DNA from: Fibrobacter sp. UWEL | GTDB taxonomy: Bacteria > Fibrobacterota > Fibrobacteria > Fibrobacterales > Fibrobacteraceae | Assembly (NCBI RefSeq): GCF_900142535.1 | Contig: NZ_FRBE01000016.1 | Location: forward strand, 1-64,000 | Direction: 5' to 3' | DNA length: 64,000 nt | Shown here: positions 44,025 through 52,260 of the stretch, piece by piece | How positions within the stretch are numbered: the stretch's first letter is position 1 | Layout: every line of letters begins with the position of its first letter | Notes under the pieces: model-generated | Databases searched by the model: none | What the model was told of the DNA's origin: nothing | What the model saw: the letters and a program-made list of their open reading frames with translations, nothing else | Program-made: the position numbers and the translations under genes

Positions 44025-44744
44025 ATGAGAATCAATAAATTCATCTCCCTCTGTGGAATCGCAAGCCGTCGTGCAGCAGAAGCACTCATCGAAGACGGCA
44101 AGGTCATGGTCAACGGCGAAGTCATTCGAGACTTGGGCCATCAGGTGGACGAAGACAAGGACCAGGTGGTTGTAGATGGCAAGAAAGCCCGCCTTCCCAA
44201 GAAGACCACCACCATCATGTTCCACAAGCCTGCTGGCTGCGTCTGCACCAAGGACGACCCTCAGGGCCGTCAGACCGTCTATGACTTTTTGCCTCCCGGA
44301 TACCATAGCTTGAAATATGTGGGCCGTCTGGACTTGCAGAGCCGCGGTCTGTTGCTGTTCACTGACGACGGGGAACTACTCCACCGCCTCACCCACCCCA
44401 GCTTTGAAATTCCTCGTAGCTATTACGTCTGGACAGACCGCCCCTTGAGCGAACACGCCTGCCAGCGCCTGGTAGACGGCGTAGACATCCGCGATGAAGA
44501 TTCCGACCAGGAAGAAATCGCATTCGCTACCGACATCTATCTGGAAAACGGCTTTGCAGAACTAGTCCTGATCGAAGGAAAGAACCGCGAAATCCGCCGT
44601 ATGATGCGAGCCGTCGGTTATGAAATTCGCGACCTGAAGCGAGTCAGCTATTGCCGCATGACCTTGGGCGATTTGCCCGCAGGTGAATTCCGCGAACTGA
44701 CCGCCGACGAAATGAACAAGCTCCGTCAGGCCGTCCACATCTAA
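44025..44744 (+). CDS. RsuA/RluB-family rRNA pseudouridine synthase
   Basis: Encodes 239 residues: an N-terminal S4 RNA-binding domain (RINKFISLCGIASRRAAEALIEDGKV), then the catalytic domain with VGRLDLQSRGLLLFTDDG (active-site Asp in GRLD) and GKNREIRRMM. It modifies a single uridine in rRNA; whether in 16S (RsuA) or 23S (RluB/F) cannot be told. No Shine-Dalgarno is visible because a 7-bp repeat array runs up to the start codon. The metallophosphatase gene follows after 8 bases. Confidence 0.9.
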   Translation: MRINKFISLCGIASRRAAEALIEDGKVMVNGEVIRDLGHQVDEDKDQVVVDGKKARLPKKTTTIMFHKPAGCVCTKDDPQGRQTVYDFLPPGYHSLKYVGRLDLQSRGLLLFTDDGELLHRLTHPSFEIPRSYYVWTDRPLSEHACQRLVDGVDIRDEDSDQEEIAFATDIYLENGFAELVLIEGKNREIRRMMRAVGYEIRDLKRVSYCRMTLGDLPAGEFRELTADEMNKLRQAVHI

Positions 44745-44752
44745 GGTCCATC

Positions 44753-45583
44753 ATGAAGCGCACTCTCTACATCGGAGACGTTCACGGCTGCGCCGATGAA
44801 CTGGAACGAATTGTTGAAGCCTTCGGTTTCGTCCGAGGTACAGACACTCTGTACCAGACGGGAGACATCATCAATAAAGGCCCCGACATGCTTCGCGCCC
44901 TAAAGTTCATTCAGGACAACGGCATCCTGACCGTCCGAGGCAATCATGAGGAACACTTGATCCGCATGATGAATACTGACGCCAGTGAGTGGACGGAAAA
45001 GCAGAGAGCCAGGTTCTCCCGCCTCCCCCTTGAGGATTGGAACTACATTCTTAACGAAGTCAAGACCTGGCCCCTCTGGCGAGATACGCCCCACGCCCTG
45101 CTGGTTCACGCAGGCCTTGAACCAGGCAAGACCCGCATGGAAGACATGGACCCCAAGGTCATTCTATCCATTCGCTACTGGGATGATAAGCCCTGGTTTG
45201 AACAGGTACAGTGGGAAAAGACCGTGGTATTTGGACATTGGGCTAAAATGGGTTTCGTAGATAAGCGCCCTGGCTTTATCGGGCTGGACTCCGGTTGCGT
45301 CTACGGCAAGAGGCTTACCGCCTGGTGCCCGGAAGAAGACAAGTTCTATACCGTTCCAGCCGCAAGAGAATACACCCCCGTCAAGGACAAGGCAAAGACC
45401 GCAATCGACGCCCCCTGTATGGTTCCCGGCGACAAGCTCCCCGAAGGAGAACGTCCTAAGGACTTCGCCGACATCAAGGCAAGAATCGCAAGCGGTGACA
45501 TTGCCCTGGCAGACGACTCTCCCGAAGCAGAAAAGATTCGCAAGGCAAGCCCCAGCATTACCGCCGAGTGGAGCGGGTATTAG
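44753..45583 (+). CDS. Calcineurin-like metallophosphatase (ApaH/PrpE type)
   Basis: Encodes 276 residues. All phosphoesterase motifs are present: GDVHG (about 8-12), GDIINKGPD, RGNHEEH, LVHAGLEPG, and the late FGHWA. The sequence fits the ApaH/PrpE/protein-phosphatase branch, which acts on Ap4A, NAD-capped RNA or phosphoproteins; the substrate is not determinable. About 70 C-terminal residues (after SGCVYGKRLTAW) are charged and not family-typical. It probably shares a transcript with the upstream synthase (8-base gap). Confidence 0.85.
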   Translation: MKRTLYIGDVHGCADELERIVEAFGFVRGTDTLYQTGDIINKGPDMLRALKFIQDNGILTVRGNHEEHLIRMMNTDASEWTEKQRARFSRLPLEDWNYILNEVKTWPLWRDTPHALLVHAGLEPGKTRMEDMDPKVILSIRYWDDKPWFEQVQWEKTVVFGHWAKMGFVDKRPGFIGLDSGCVYGKRLTAWCPEEDKFYTVPAAREYTPVKDKAKTAIDAPCMVPGDKLPEGERPKDFADIKARIASGDIALADDSPEAEKIRKASPSITAEWSGY

Positions 45584-45591
45584 AGTTGCAA

Positions 45592-45655
45592 AGGGGCTCC
45601 CGCCCCTCTGGACTCCCCGAAAAAACGACTGCGCTGCTCAGGCCCTTTGGGCCTG
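45592..45655. terminator. Two hairpins between convergent genes
   Basis: AGGGGC-TCCC-GCCCCT (45592-45607) and CAGGCCC-TTT-GGGCCTG (45639-45655). Perfect stems but no T run, so possibly Rho-dependent or bidirectional end signals for the metallophosphatase gene and the convergent lipoprotein. Confidence 0.45.
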
Positions 45656-45676
45656 TTGGCATCCCCCTCAATGATT

Positions 45677-46804
45677 TCAGTCTTTACTCCAGCTTGCTGT
45701 ACAGGTTGCGGGCGCAGAGAGGGTAATTTCAAGAGGTCCCTTGCATCCTTCCACATCAATTAGCCCAAGAACAACGTAGTTGCTAATCAGCGTATCGCCT
45801 GTTCCAAGAGATATGGTTAATAATTCTTGTGCCGTACACTCGATTTGGCACATAGACAAGTCCCCAGAACCACCCATCATAACAACAGAAAGACCCGCAG
45901 GCAAATCAACATGATCCAAAGGTTCCGCAATCGCATAATCCGGAGATGAAGAATCATAAGACATCACTTCGTCACATTCAACCACGTCAACAGATTTATC
46001 ATCATTTGCAACAGTTACGCCAGGCTTAACCGTCATGCCCTTTTCAGAAAAGGTATAACTAGCGGATTCACCATCACCAGAAATCCCAGTCCATGAGTAA
46101 GAAGCTATTGCCTCCTCCGAGGAGCAACCCGTTACACTCCAGGTAGCGACACCGCCTTTAGCAACATCAACCGTCGCTGCGGATGAAGTACACTTACAGC
46201 CGGTAATTGGAGAGCCATTTACCTGAAGCGGGGCACACTGTTTTTTCCAAAGTTTTCCGTTCAGAAAGAATTCCACGGAGGCGTTTTCAACACCAGACAT
46301 TACATAAGTAACCGCAGAAGTATTCAGCTTTCCCACAGCAGATTCCTTAGAAGGAATCGCTTCAACCCCAAAATTCCAGAAGAATTTCGATTTAAGAATA
46401 TCCTTAGACCCGATTCCAGCTGTATTCGCAGTATTGAAAGAGAACTTCCAAGAAGTCGAGTCACCTCTGGATATAGGATTCTCCACCGGAGCGCAAGTAC
46501 CTAAATCAGCCATATCTTCAGCATCGTTTGAATCCGAGCTTGATGACATGGGAGCAGAAGTTTCACTACTGCTTGAAGACTGCGGTCTCAATAGGGTGGA
46601 ATCAATTTTGACTCCACTCGAAAGCATGGGAACGCCTAAGGAATCAGAGTTTGACTATTCCTCTTTACTAGAACTGCTTGTATGATTATCAGTGCTGGAG
46701 CTTGAAGCAGCAGACTCATCACGGTCGTCCTCAACAGAACTAGCGGAATCACTACAGGACACCACCAAGGACACAAGCAGCAAGGAAATTACAAATAATC
46801 TCAT
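45677..46804 (-). pseudogene. Surface lipoprotein with in-frame amber codon
   Basis: The frame from the ATG at 46804 encodes a lipoprotein signal (MRLFVISLLLVSLVVSC) and a Ser-rich linker, then meets TAG at 46657-46655 (codon 50) and continues in the same frame for 326 further codons. The downstream part is a paralogue of the intact neighbour at 46894-48174, sharing GTCAPVENPIS-GDSTSWKF, CKCTSSAATVD, VTGCSSE and VANDDKSVDVVECDEV. An internal restart at 46627 would give a protein with no signal. So it is either a fresh nonsense mutation, a translated amber, or a sequence error. Confidence 0.7.
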
Positions 46805-46837
46805 ATTGCCAATAATAATAAAAGATTCAATAATGAC

Positions 46838-46874
46838 AAAAAAAAAGACCGACTCAAACGAGCCGGTCTTTTTA
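46838..46874 (-). terminator. Terminator between the two lipoprotein genes
   Basis: AAGACCG-A-CTC, loop AAAC, GAG-C-CGGTCTT; on the minus strand it is followed by at least eight T. It ends the 48174-46894 gene, so the downstream lipoprotein needs its own promoter (TATTATTG just before the ATG at 46804). Confidence 0.85.
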
Positions 46875-46893
46875 CACGTCCGTCAGACCTGAA

Positions 46894-48174
46894 TTATTTG
46901 GTACCAAGACCGCAGGTTGCAACATCTGCACCAGTCAAAGCTATGCAGACATTCTGATAAGAAACTGCGCCGGCATCCAGAGAACCCAGAGGGATAGCAA
47001 TGTTATTCACTCCATATTCGCCACTGCCCTTAGCAGATTCGGAGCCGTAGGTGATGACGAGATTTACATTGGAGCCCTTAGCATCGCAGGAAACGGTCAA
47101 TGTTGGATGATAATAAGCGTTTGACCAGGTGCCGGAAATGGTAATGCAGCCTTCATTAGCAACATCAATCTTGTCCTGAGGAACCTGATCACCAGCAACT
47201 TCTAGCAAATAATCCGGAGAAGATGCGTCCGTAGACTTCACTTCGTCACAGACTACGGCCTGAACAGTGTTGTCGTCGTTGGCAACATTCACAGTAGGAG
47301 CAAGAGTCTGGTTCTTTTCTGTAAATGTATGAGTTGCAGAAGCGCCTTCGCCTGTTACACCAACCCAGGTATAACCCGTAATGTTTGCACCAGCGGAAGT
47401 ACAGCCGGTCACGGTCCAGGCAGCAGGTTCAGTGATGTCCACAGAGGCAGCGGCAGCAGAGCACTTACAACCGGTAATGGCAGCACCATTCACCTGAAGA
47501 TCGGAACACTGAACGCTATAAGCAGCAGCACCCTTGGTAATGGAGACGGAAGCCTTAGCTACACCGGAATTTGCATAAGAAATTGCAGAGGTCGCACTAA
47601 GACCAGTAATGGTTTCGGAAGCCTTGGAACCGCTTGTGCCAAAGTTCCATTCAAAGTCGTAAACGGTAATACCCTTAGCGGTCAAGCCGATGGAATTCTT
47701 ACCATTGAAGGTAAACTTCCAACTGGTAGATTCACCCTTAGTGATCGGATTAGTCACAGGAGCGCAGGTACCGATGTCGCCAGTACCACCTTCAACAACT
47801 TTCTGAGAACTGGAAGATACAGCACCCTGGGAATCAGAGGACGCAAATTGCACCTTGCTACTGGAAGATCTGAAGGTAGGAACCGTTGCAGAAGAAGAGG
47901 ATACTGTAGGCAGCTGATTCTGATTTGCAGCGGAACTTGTTGCTACGGGAACCGTAGTAGAGGTACCGTCCCCACCAACCAAGTGCTTACAATTTGCGTC
48001 TTTCTTACAGTCTTCAATTGCATTCTTATAAATGGTAGAGTCATTTTCTTCAATAACGGAATGTCGAACGCCTTCATCCCATCCGTCCAAAGTAAGAATT
48101 TCACCTTCACCACAGGCGAGGAACGTACCGGCCAGAGCTAATGAAGATAAACCAACAATAAACTTCTTATTCAT
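46894..48174 (-). CDS. Surface lipoprotein with Ig-like repeats
   Basis: Encodes 426 residues. Lipoprotein signal MNKKFIVGLSSLALAGTFLAC. A Ser/Thr/Gln-rich linker (about 70-135) precedes a beta-rich region starting GTCAPVTNPITKGESTSWKFTF, with repeated units that each end in a Cys-containing strand (VQCSDL, CKCSAA, VTGCTS), probably Ig-like or PKD-like domains stabilised by disulfides. Function unknown; the long Ser linker suggests surface display. A TAGATTTG box and a GAGG ribosome site lie upstream. It is the intact paralogue of the pseudogene at 45677. Confidence 0.75.
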   Translation of the reverse strand: MNKKFIVGLSSLALAGTFLACGEGEILTLDGWDEGVRHSVIEENDSTIYKNAIEDCKKDANCKHLVGGDGTSTTVPVATSSAANQNQLPTVSSSSATVPTFRSSSSKVQFASSDSQGAVSSSSQKVVEGGTGDIGTCAPVTNPITKGESTSWKFTFNGKNSIGLTAKGITVYDFEWNFGTSGSKASETITGLSATSAISYANSGVAKASVSITKGAAAYSVQCSDLQVNGAAITGCKCSAAAASVDITEPAAWTVTGCTSAGANITGYTWVGVTGEGASATHTFTEKNQTLAPTVNVANDDNTVQAVVCDEVKSTDASSPDYLLEVAGDQVPQDKIDVANEGCITISGTWSNAYYHPTLTVSCDAKGSNVNLVITYGSESAKGSGEYGVNNIAIPLGSLDAGAVSYQNVCIALTGADVATCGLGTK

Positions 48175-48279
48175 ATTAACCTCTTTGGGGCAAATCTAAA
48201 TAATTCTTTTCTAAAACGAACACTCTTTAAACTTTTTCGTGAACCAAAACACGCAAAATTCGCATTTGCAAACTTTTGT

Positions 48280-49062
48280 TTACTCGTCTACTGAGATTTT
48301 ACGCTGTCCTGTAATAAACTGATGCACGTAAGGATTACTTGTATTCTTGATTTCATCCACCGTACCCACCTCAATAATGCGTCCATTATAGAGCATGGCA
48401 ATACGGTCTGCAACCTTAAAGGCGCTCACCATGTCGTGAGTCACCACCACAGACGTCACTCCCAGCTTGCTCTGCATATCCAGGATTAAGTCGTTAATCA
48501 CGTCACTGGTAATGGGATCCAGACCAGTGGTCGGTTCATCGTACAGCAAAATTTCGGGATTTAAGGCGATGGCACGAGCAAGAGCCACACGCTTACGCAT
48601 ACCACCAGACAGTTCGGACGGCATCTTGGTACGGAACTCCGGCACCAGGTTGATCATCTGGAGCTTTTCCGTCACCACATCCTGGATTTGCTTTTCGGAC
48701 AATTCCGGGTGATGTTCACGGAGAGCGAATGCAATATTTTCGCCGGTGTTCATGGAGTCAAACAGAGCGCCCATCTGAAACAACATACCCATCTTGCGAC
48801 GGATGGTATGAGTGTCAAAGAACTTCGGGGTACTGATGGTCACACCGTCCACAGCCACTTCGCCACCATCGGGCTGAAGAAGACCGATCATATGCTTCAG
48901 GATAACGGACTTACCGCCACCAGACTTACCGATAATCACCATGGTCTCACCGCGGCGAATATCCAAGTTCACATCGCAAAGAACATCCTGGGGACCGAAG
49001 GATTTCTTCAGGCCCTTCAGACGGATGGCAATATCGTTTGGGTCAATCTTTACGTTTGGCAT
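48280..49062 (-). CDS. mlaF: ABC transporter ATPase, MlaF type
   Basis: Encodes 260 residues. Walker A GKSGGGKS, signature LSGGMRKRVALARAIA, Walker B ILLYDEPTTGLDPI and the H-loop VVVTHDM are intact. The sequence type (GLLQPDGGEVAVDG, LFQMGALFDSMNTGENIAF) is that of MlaF/Mkl ATPases, which power phospholipid movement across the envelope. It follows mlaE by 7 bases. No mlaD substrate-binding gene is adjacent. Confidence 0.92.
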   Translation of the reverse strand: MPNVKIDPNDIAIRLKGLKKSFGPQDVLCDVNLDIRRGETMVIIGKSGGGKSVILKHMIGLLQPDGGEVAVDGVTISTPKFFDTHTIRRKMGMLFQMGALFDSMNTGENIAFALREHHPELSEKQIQDVVTEKLQMINLVPEFRTKMPSELSGGMRKRVALARAIALNPEILLYDEPTTGLDPITSDVINDLILDMQSKLGVTSVVVTHDMVSAFKVADRIAMLYNGRIIEVGTVDEIKNTSNPYVHQFITGQRKISVDE

Positions 49063-49069
49063 AAGTCAC

Positions 49070-49852
49070 CTAGAAGAATAGAACAGCGTCTACGATAAAG
49101 TCAGAAATCAAAATCATCAAACAGCAGGACACCACCACGCTCATGGTAGCAAGCCCCACACCCTTGGCACCAGGTTTTGCATTTACCCCATGGTAATATC
49201 CCAACAGGAAAATCAACGTACCGAACACGAAGGATTTCAAAACACCAGACCACAGATCCATCGGATCAAAAAGGTACTGCATACCGGTAGTATAAGTATA
49301 GGTGGTAATATCAAGTCCAAGGACGCAAACGATCCAACCACCGATAATGGCAAGAGCGTTTGAAATAATGGTCAAGCAGGGAATCATGGTCACGAATGCA
49401 ACGAAACGGGGCAAGGCCAAGTAACGATAAGGCTCCAGGCCCAGCACGGTGTAAGCAGCCAGTTCTTCCTTTTCCTTCATGGAGCCAAGTTCAGCCGCAA
49501 TGGCGCTGCCCACTCGACCCGAAAGCACGATGGCCGTAAGCAAGGGGCCAAGCTCGATGAGCACCATCTTACAGGCGGCGGTTCCCACAAATTTATCTGC
49601 AACCAGGTTGTGGAATTCGAACTCGGCGCAAACCGTTGCCACCATGCCCGTGAAGATGGAGGTAACAAACAGAAGCGGCAAGGAGGATACACCCACAGAA
49701 ATCATCTGCTTCACAATGAGGTTGGGATTCTTATGGATATAGCGGAGCTGCTTCAAGGTGTTCAGCAAAATGCAGATGACCTCGCCCACACCGGAAATAC
49801 CGGTGAAGATAATTTCACCAATCCAGGAAATAGGGCGTAATAAAGCAGACAT
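49070..49852 (-). CDS. mlaE: MlaE-type ABC permease
   Basis: Encodes 260 residues with about five to six membrane helices. Family features: VKQMISVGVSSLPLLFVTSIFTGMV (opening helix), ELGPLLTAIVLSGRVGSAIAAELGSMKEKEEL with the conserved Glu-rich coupling loop, and PRFVAFVTMIPCLTI. It forms the membrane core of a phospholipid transporter with the adjacent MlaF. It starts 17 bases after the dnaB stop, so it is probably cotranscribed with dnaB. Confidence 0.92.
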   Translation of the reverse strand: MSALLRPISWIGEIIFTGISGVGEVICILLNTLKQLRYIHKNPNLIVKQMISVGVSSLPLLFVTSIFTGMVATVCAEFEFHNLVADKFVGTAACKMVLIELGPLLTAIVLSGRVGSAIAAELGSMKEKEELAAYTVLGLEPYRYLALPRFVAFVTMIPCLTIISNALAIIGGWIVCVLGLDITTYTYTTGMQYLFDPMDLWSGVLKSFVFGTLIFLLGYYHGVNAKPGAKGVGLATMSVVVSCCLMILISDFIVDAVLFF

Positions 49853-49869
49853 CTTATAAACCTCTAAAA

Positions 49870-51285
49870 TTAACCAAAGTCAGCGCCACCGGGACCATCA
49901 TCGGCAAAGCTGTAATCGCCACCTTCGCCACCGTCACCGTATCCTTCCTCGGGAGTAAAGTCGTAGAACGTGGTGTATTCCGGAATGAAGGTCATGGGAA
50001 TGTCCTTCACGGAACCGTTACGGTGCTTGGCCACAATCAGTTCTGCAGAATGTTTGTCTTCTTCCCTATGGGTCTGGACAAACTTACGTTCCACGAACCA
50101 CACCATGTCAGCATCCTGTTCGATAGAACCGGATTCACGAAGGTCAGAAAGCTGGGGACGTTCACGACCCTTTTCTTCCACCTTTCGAGAAAGCTGAGCC
50201 AGAGCGATCACAGGGATCTGCATTTCCTTGGCAAGAATCTTAAGACCACGAGAAATGGCACCGATAGCCACAGCTCGATTTTCTTCCTTACCGGTCTTCA
50301 TCAGCTGGAGGTAGTCAATAATCAAAAGGTCCAGCTTTCCCTTACGTTTGAGCTGACGAGCCTTACTCATCAGTTCCATAATACCCAGGTCCGCATTGTC
50401 GTCCACGTACAAGGGGGCCTGGTTGATAGGGGTGACCGCGGCAATCAGTCGGCGCTTTTCTTCGGCGTTAAGGAAGCCGTTACGGAGCTTACTCTGGTCG
50501 ATCTGAGCCTGGGAGCAAAGAAGACGTTGTGCCAGCTGCACGCCGTCCATTTCCAAGCTAAAGAAAGCCACGTTCTGATTAAAGTTGATGGCTGCATTTG
50601 CAGCAATAGTCAAGGCGAAAGACGTCTTACCCACACCAGGACGAGCAGCAAGAATAATCAAGTCCGATTTCTGGAGACCGTTGGTCAGTTCATCCAGTTC
50701 CGTAATACCGGTGCGGATACCCGTAATGCCATCCTTTCGATCGTTCAGACGGGCAAGGAGCGGAGACACGAACTGGTCAATGGGCTTCAGGGAGTCTCGG
50801 ACCTGATCGTCCGCAATGGCAAACATGACCTTTTCTGCATCCTGAAGAACTTCGTCGGGTGCAGCAGCCGGGTCCATGGCACTCTTGATGATGCCCGAGG
50901 ACATCTTGATCAGCTTACGGAGTGTGGTCTTCTTTCGCAGAAGCTCGATATGCCAGGTGACATTGGCGGAAGATGCCACTGTTTCCATCAAGGTAAACAA
51001 GTACTCACGACCGCCAACCAGGGACAGCTTGCCCATGGTTTCCAACTCGGAAGCCAAGGTAACCAGGTCAATGGGTGTCACCGCCTTATTCAAGTTACAG
51101 AGAGCGGTCCAAATAATCTGATGGGCTTCCAGATAGAAGAAAGTCTCATCCTTAATAATCATGATGGCTTCGCCCATCACTTCGGGATCACGGAGAATAC
51201 CGCCCAAGAGGCAGCGTTCCGCGTCCAGATCCATCGGGACCTGACGACCTTCGAACTGGTTTTGCTGGTTATCAAAATCTGACAT
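49870..51285 (-). CDS. dnaB: Replicative DNA helicase
   Basis: Encodes 471 residues, normal for DnaB. The N-terminal primase-interacting domain opens with PMDLDAERCLLGGILRDPEVM. The RecA-like domain has ITELDELTNGLQKSDLIILAARPGVGKTSFAL (Walker A), LLIIDYLQLM (Walker B) and the arginine-finger region with DLRESGSIEQDADMVWFVER. The C-terminal Gly/Asp tail is acidic. It unwinds DNA at the fork. A TATATTTC box lies upstream of the start. Confidence 0.96.
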   Translation of the reverse strand: MSDFDNQQNQFEGRQVPMDLDAERCLLGGILRDPEVMGEAIMIIKDETFFYLEAHQIIWTALCNLNKAVTPIDLVTLASELETMGKLSLVGGREYLFTLMETVASSANVTWHIELLRKKTTLRKLIKMSSGIIKSAMDPAAAPDEVLQDAEKVMFAIADDQVRDSLKPIDQFVSPLLARLNDRKDGITGIRTGITELDELTNGLQKSDLIILAARPGVGKTSFALTIAANAAINFNQNVAFFSLEMDGVQLAQRLLCSQAQIDQSKLRNGFLNAEEKRRLIAAVTPINQAPLYVDDNADLGIMELMSKARQLKRKGKLDLLIIDYLQLMKTGKEENRAVAIGAISRGLKILAKEMQIPVIALAQLSRKVEEKGRERPQLSDLRESGSIEQDADMVWFVERKFVQTHREEDKHSAELIVAKHRNGSVKDIPMTFIPEYTTFYDFTPEEGYGDGGEGGDYSFADDGPGGADFG

Positions 51286-51379
51286 AATATATTCCCTCGA
51301 AATATAAATTATTGAAACGGGGCCTTATGAAGATCCCATCGTATAATCGCCTGATTCAAGGGCTTTGTAAAAATAAGGG

Positions 51380-52252
51380 TTATTTAGCGGTAAAGTAAGC
51401 GCTACGAGGAATGTGAACCTTCCAAGTAAGCCACTTTAACTGTTTGTCGTTCACCATCTGGTAGAAGTCCACCAGGGCGCAAGTCTTGGTTCCGGAGAAA
51501 TCCTGATCGGAGCCAGCCAGGTCGTCAAAGCTCTTGGCGCGACCAAAGAGCTGGTGGAACAAGGGCTGGCCGCAGCTGACCATCATTTCCGGCTGGATGA
51601 AAGAAAGTTCCTTAACCAGCATCTTCTTGAGGGCGGTTTCCAGCAAGGGAGACAAGGCACGTTCAGTAGACTTGAAGAAATAAGTCACACCCATGGATTC
51701 CGGCCCGATGTTCAAGTTGGCGAACAGACGGATGAGCATTTCCCCTACAGGAGACTGGAAAAATACTGCGGGATCCATACCTGGCTTTACGCCGGGAAGC
51801 AGAAACAGAACCTTGGGACGTTCCGGCCCCATATAGCGAACCAGGTTCGGTTCCTTGCTATAGAGAGCTTCAGCCTTAATTTGTGTGTAGAACTCGTCCA
51901 GAGAATTGGCGGATTCAAAAGCGGATGCAGAACGTTTTGCCACACGGGGAGCCGGGGCATTGGCAGCAGGAGCGCCACCAAACATGGAGCCCTGATTTCC
52001 ACTGAAGGATGCGGGCTGAGGCGGCTGGGGAGCAGGCGCAGCAGAATTCTGATGCAAGGGTGCAGGACGCTGAGGTATGGGAGCCGGACGGCTTGCCGGA
52101 GTAGGCGGAATAAAAGGACGTCCAGCAGGCGCCACCTGTTTTTTCTCCAGAGCCCAAGGTTCATCCAGATAAAATTCATCCAGGCCGGCACCTAAGTCAA
52201 CCTGACCCTGGAGGTAATTACGAAGTTCACTAAAGTCAAATTCGTCTGCCAT
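51380..52252 (-). CDS. Hypothetical protein with uracil-DNA glycosylase-like C-terminus
   Basis: Encodes 290 residues. The N-terminal 45 residues are acidic; about 45-110 form a Pro/Ala/Gln-rich linker. The C-terminal part (about 145-290) follows the order of family-4/5 uracil-DNA glycosylases: KVLFLLPGVKPG, SPVGEMLIRLFANLNI, VTYFFKST and IQPEMMVSCGQPLFHQLFG. The catalytic GEAPGxxE motif is replaced by LPGVKPGMD, and the iron-sulfur cysteines are not seen. It may be a non-catalytic relative, or the likeness may be superficial. It is followed after 8 bases by coaBC upstream in the same direction. Confidence 0.5.
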   Translation of the reverse strand: MADEFDFSELRNYLQGQVDLGAGLDEFYLDEPWALEKKQVAPAGRPFIPPTPASRPAPIPQRPAPLHQNSAAPAPQPPQPASFSGNQGSMFGGAPAANAPAPRVAKRSASAFESANSLDEFYTQIKAEALYSKEPNLVRYMGPERPKVLFLLPGVKPGMDPAVFFQSPVGEMLIRLFANLNIGPESMGVTYFFKSTERALSPLLETALKKMLVKELSFIQPEMMVSCGQPLFHQLFGRAKSFDDLAGSDQDFSGTKTCALVDFYQMVNDKQLKWLTWKVHIPRSAYFTAK

Positions 52253-52260
52253 AAAAACCT

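Noticed and set aside
46628-46804. A separate 49-residue lipoprotein gene ending at the TAG
   Set aside because: The same frame continues after the stop into domains homologous to the neighbouring lipoprotein, so one interrupted gene explains the data better.
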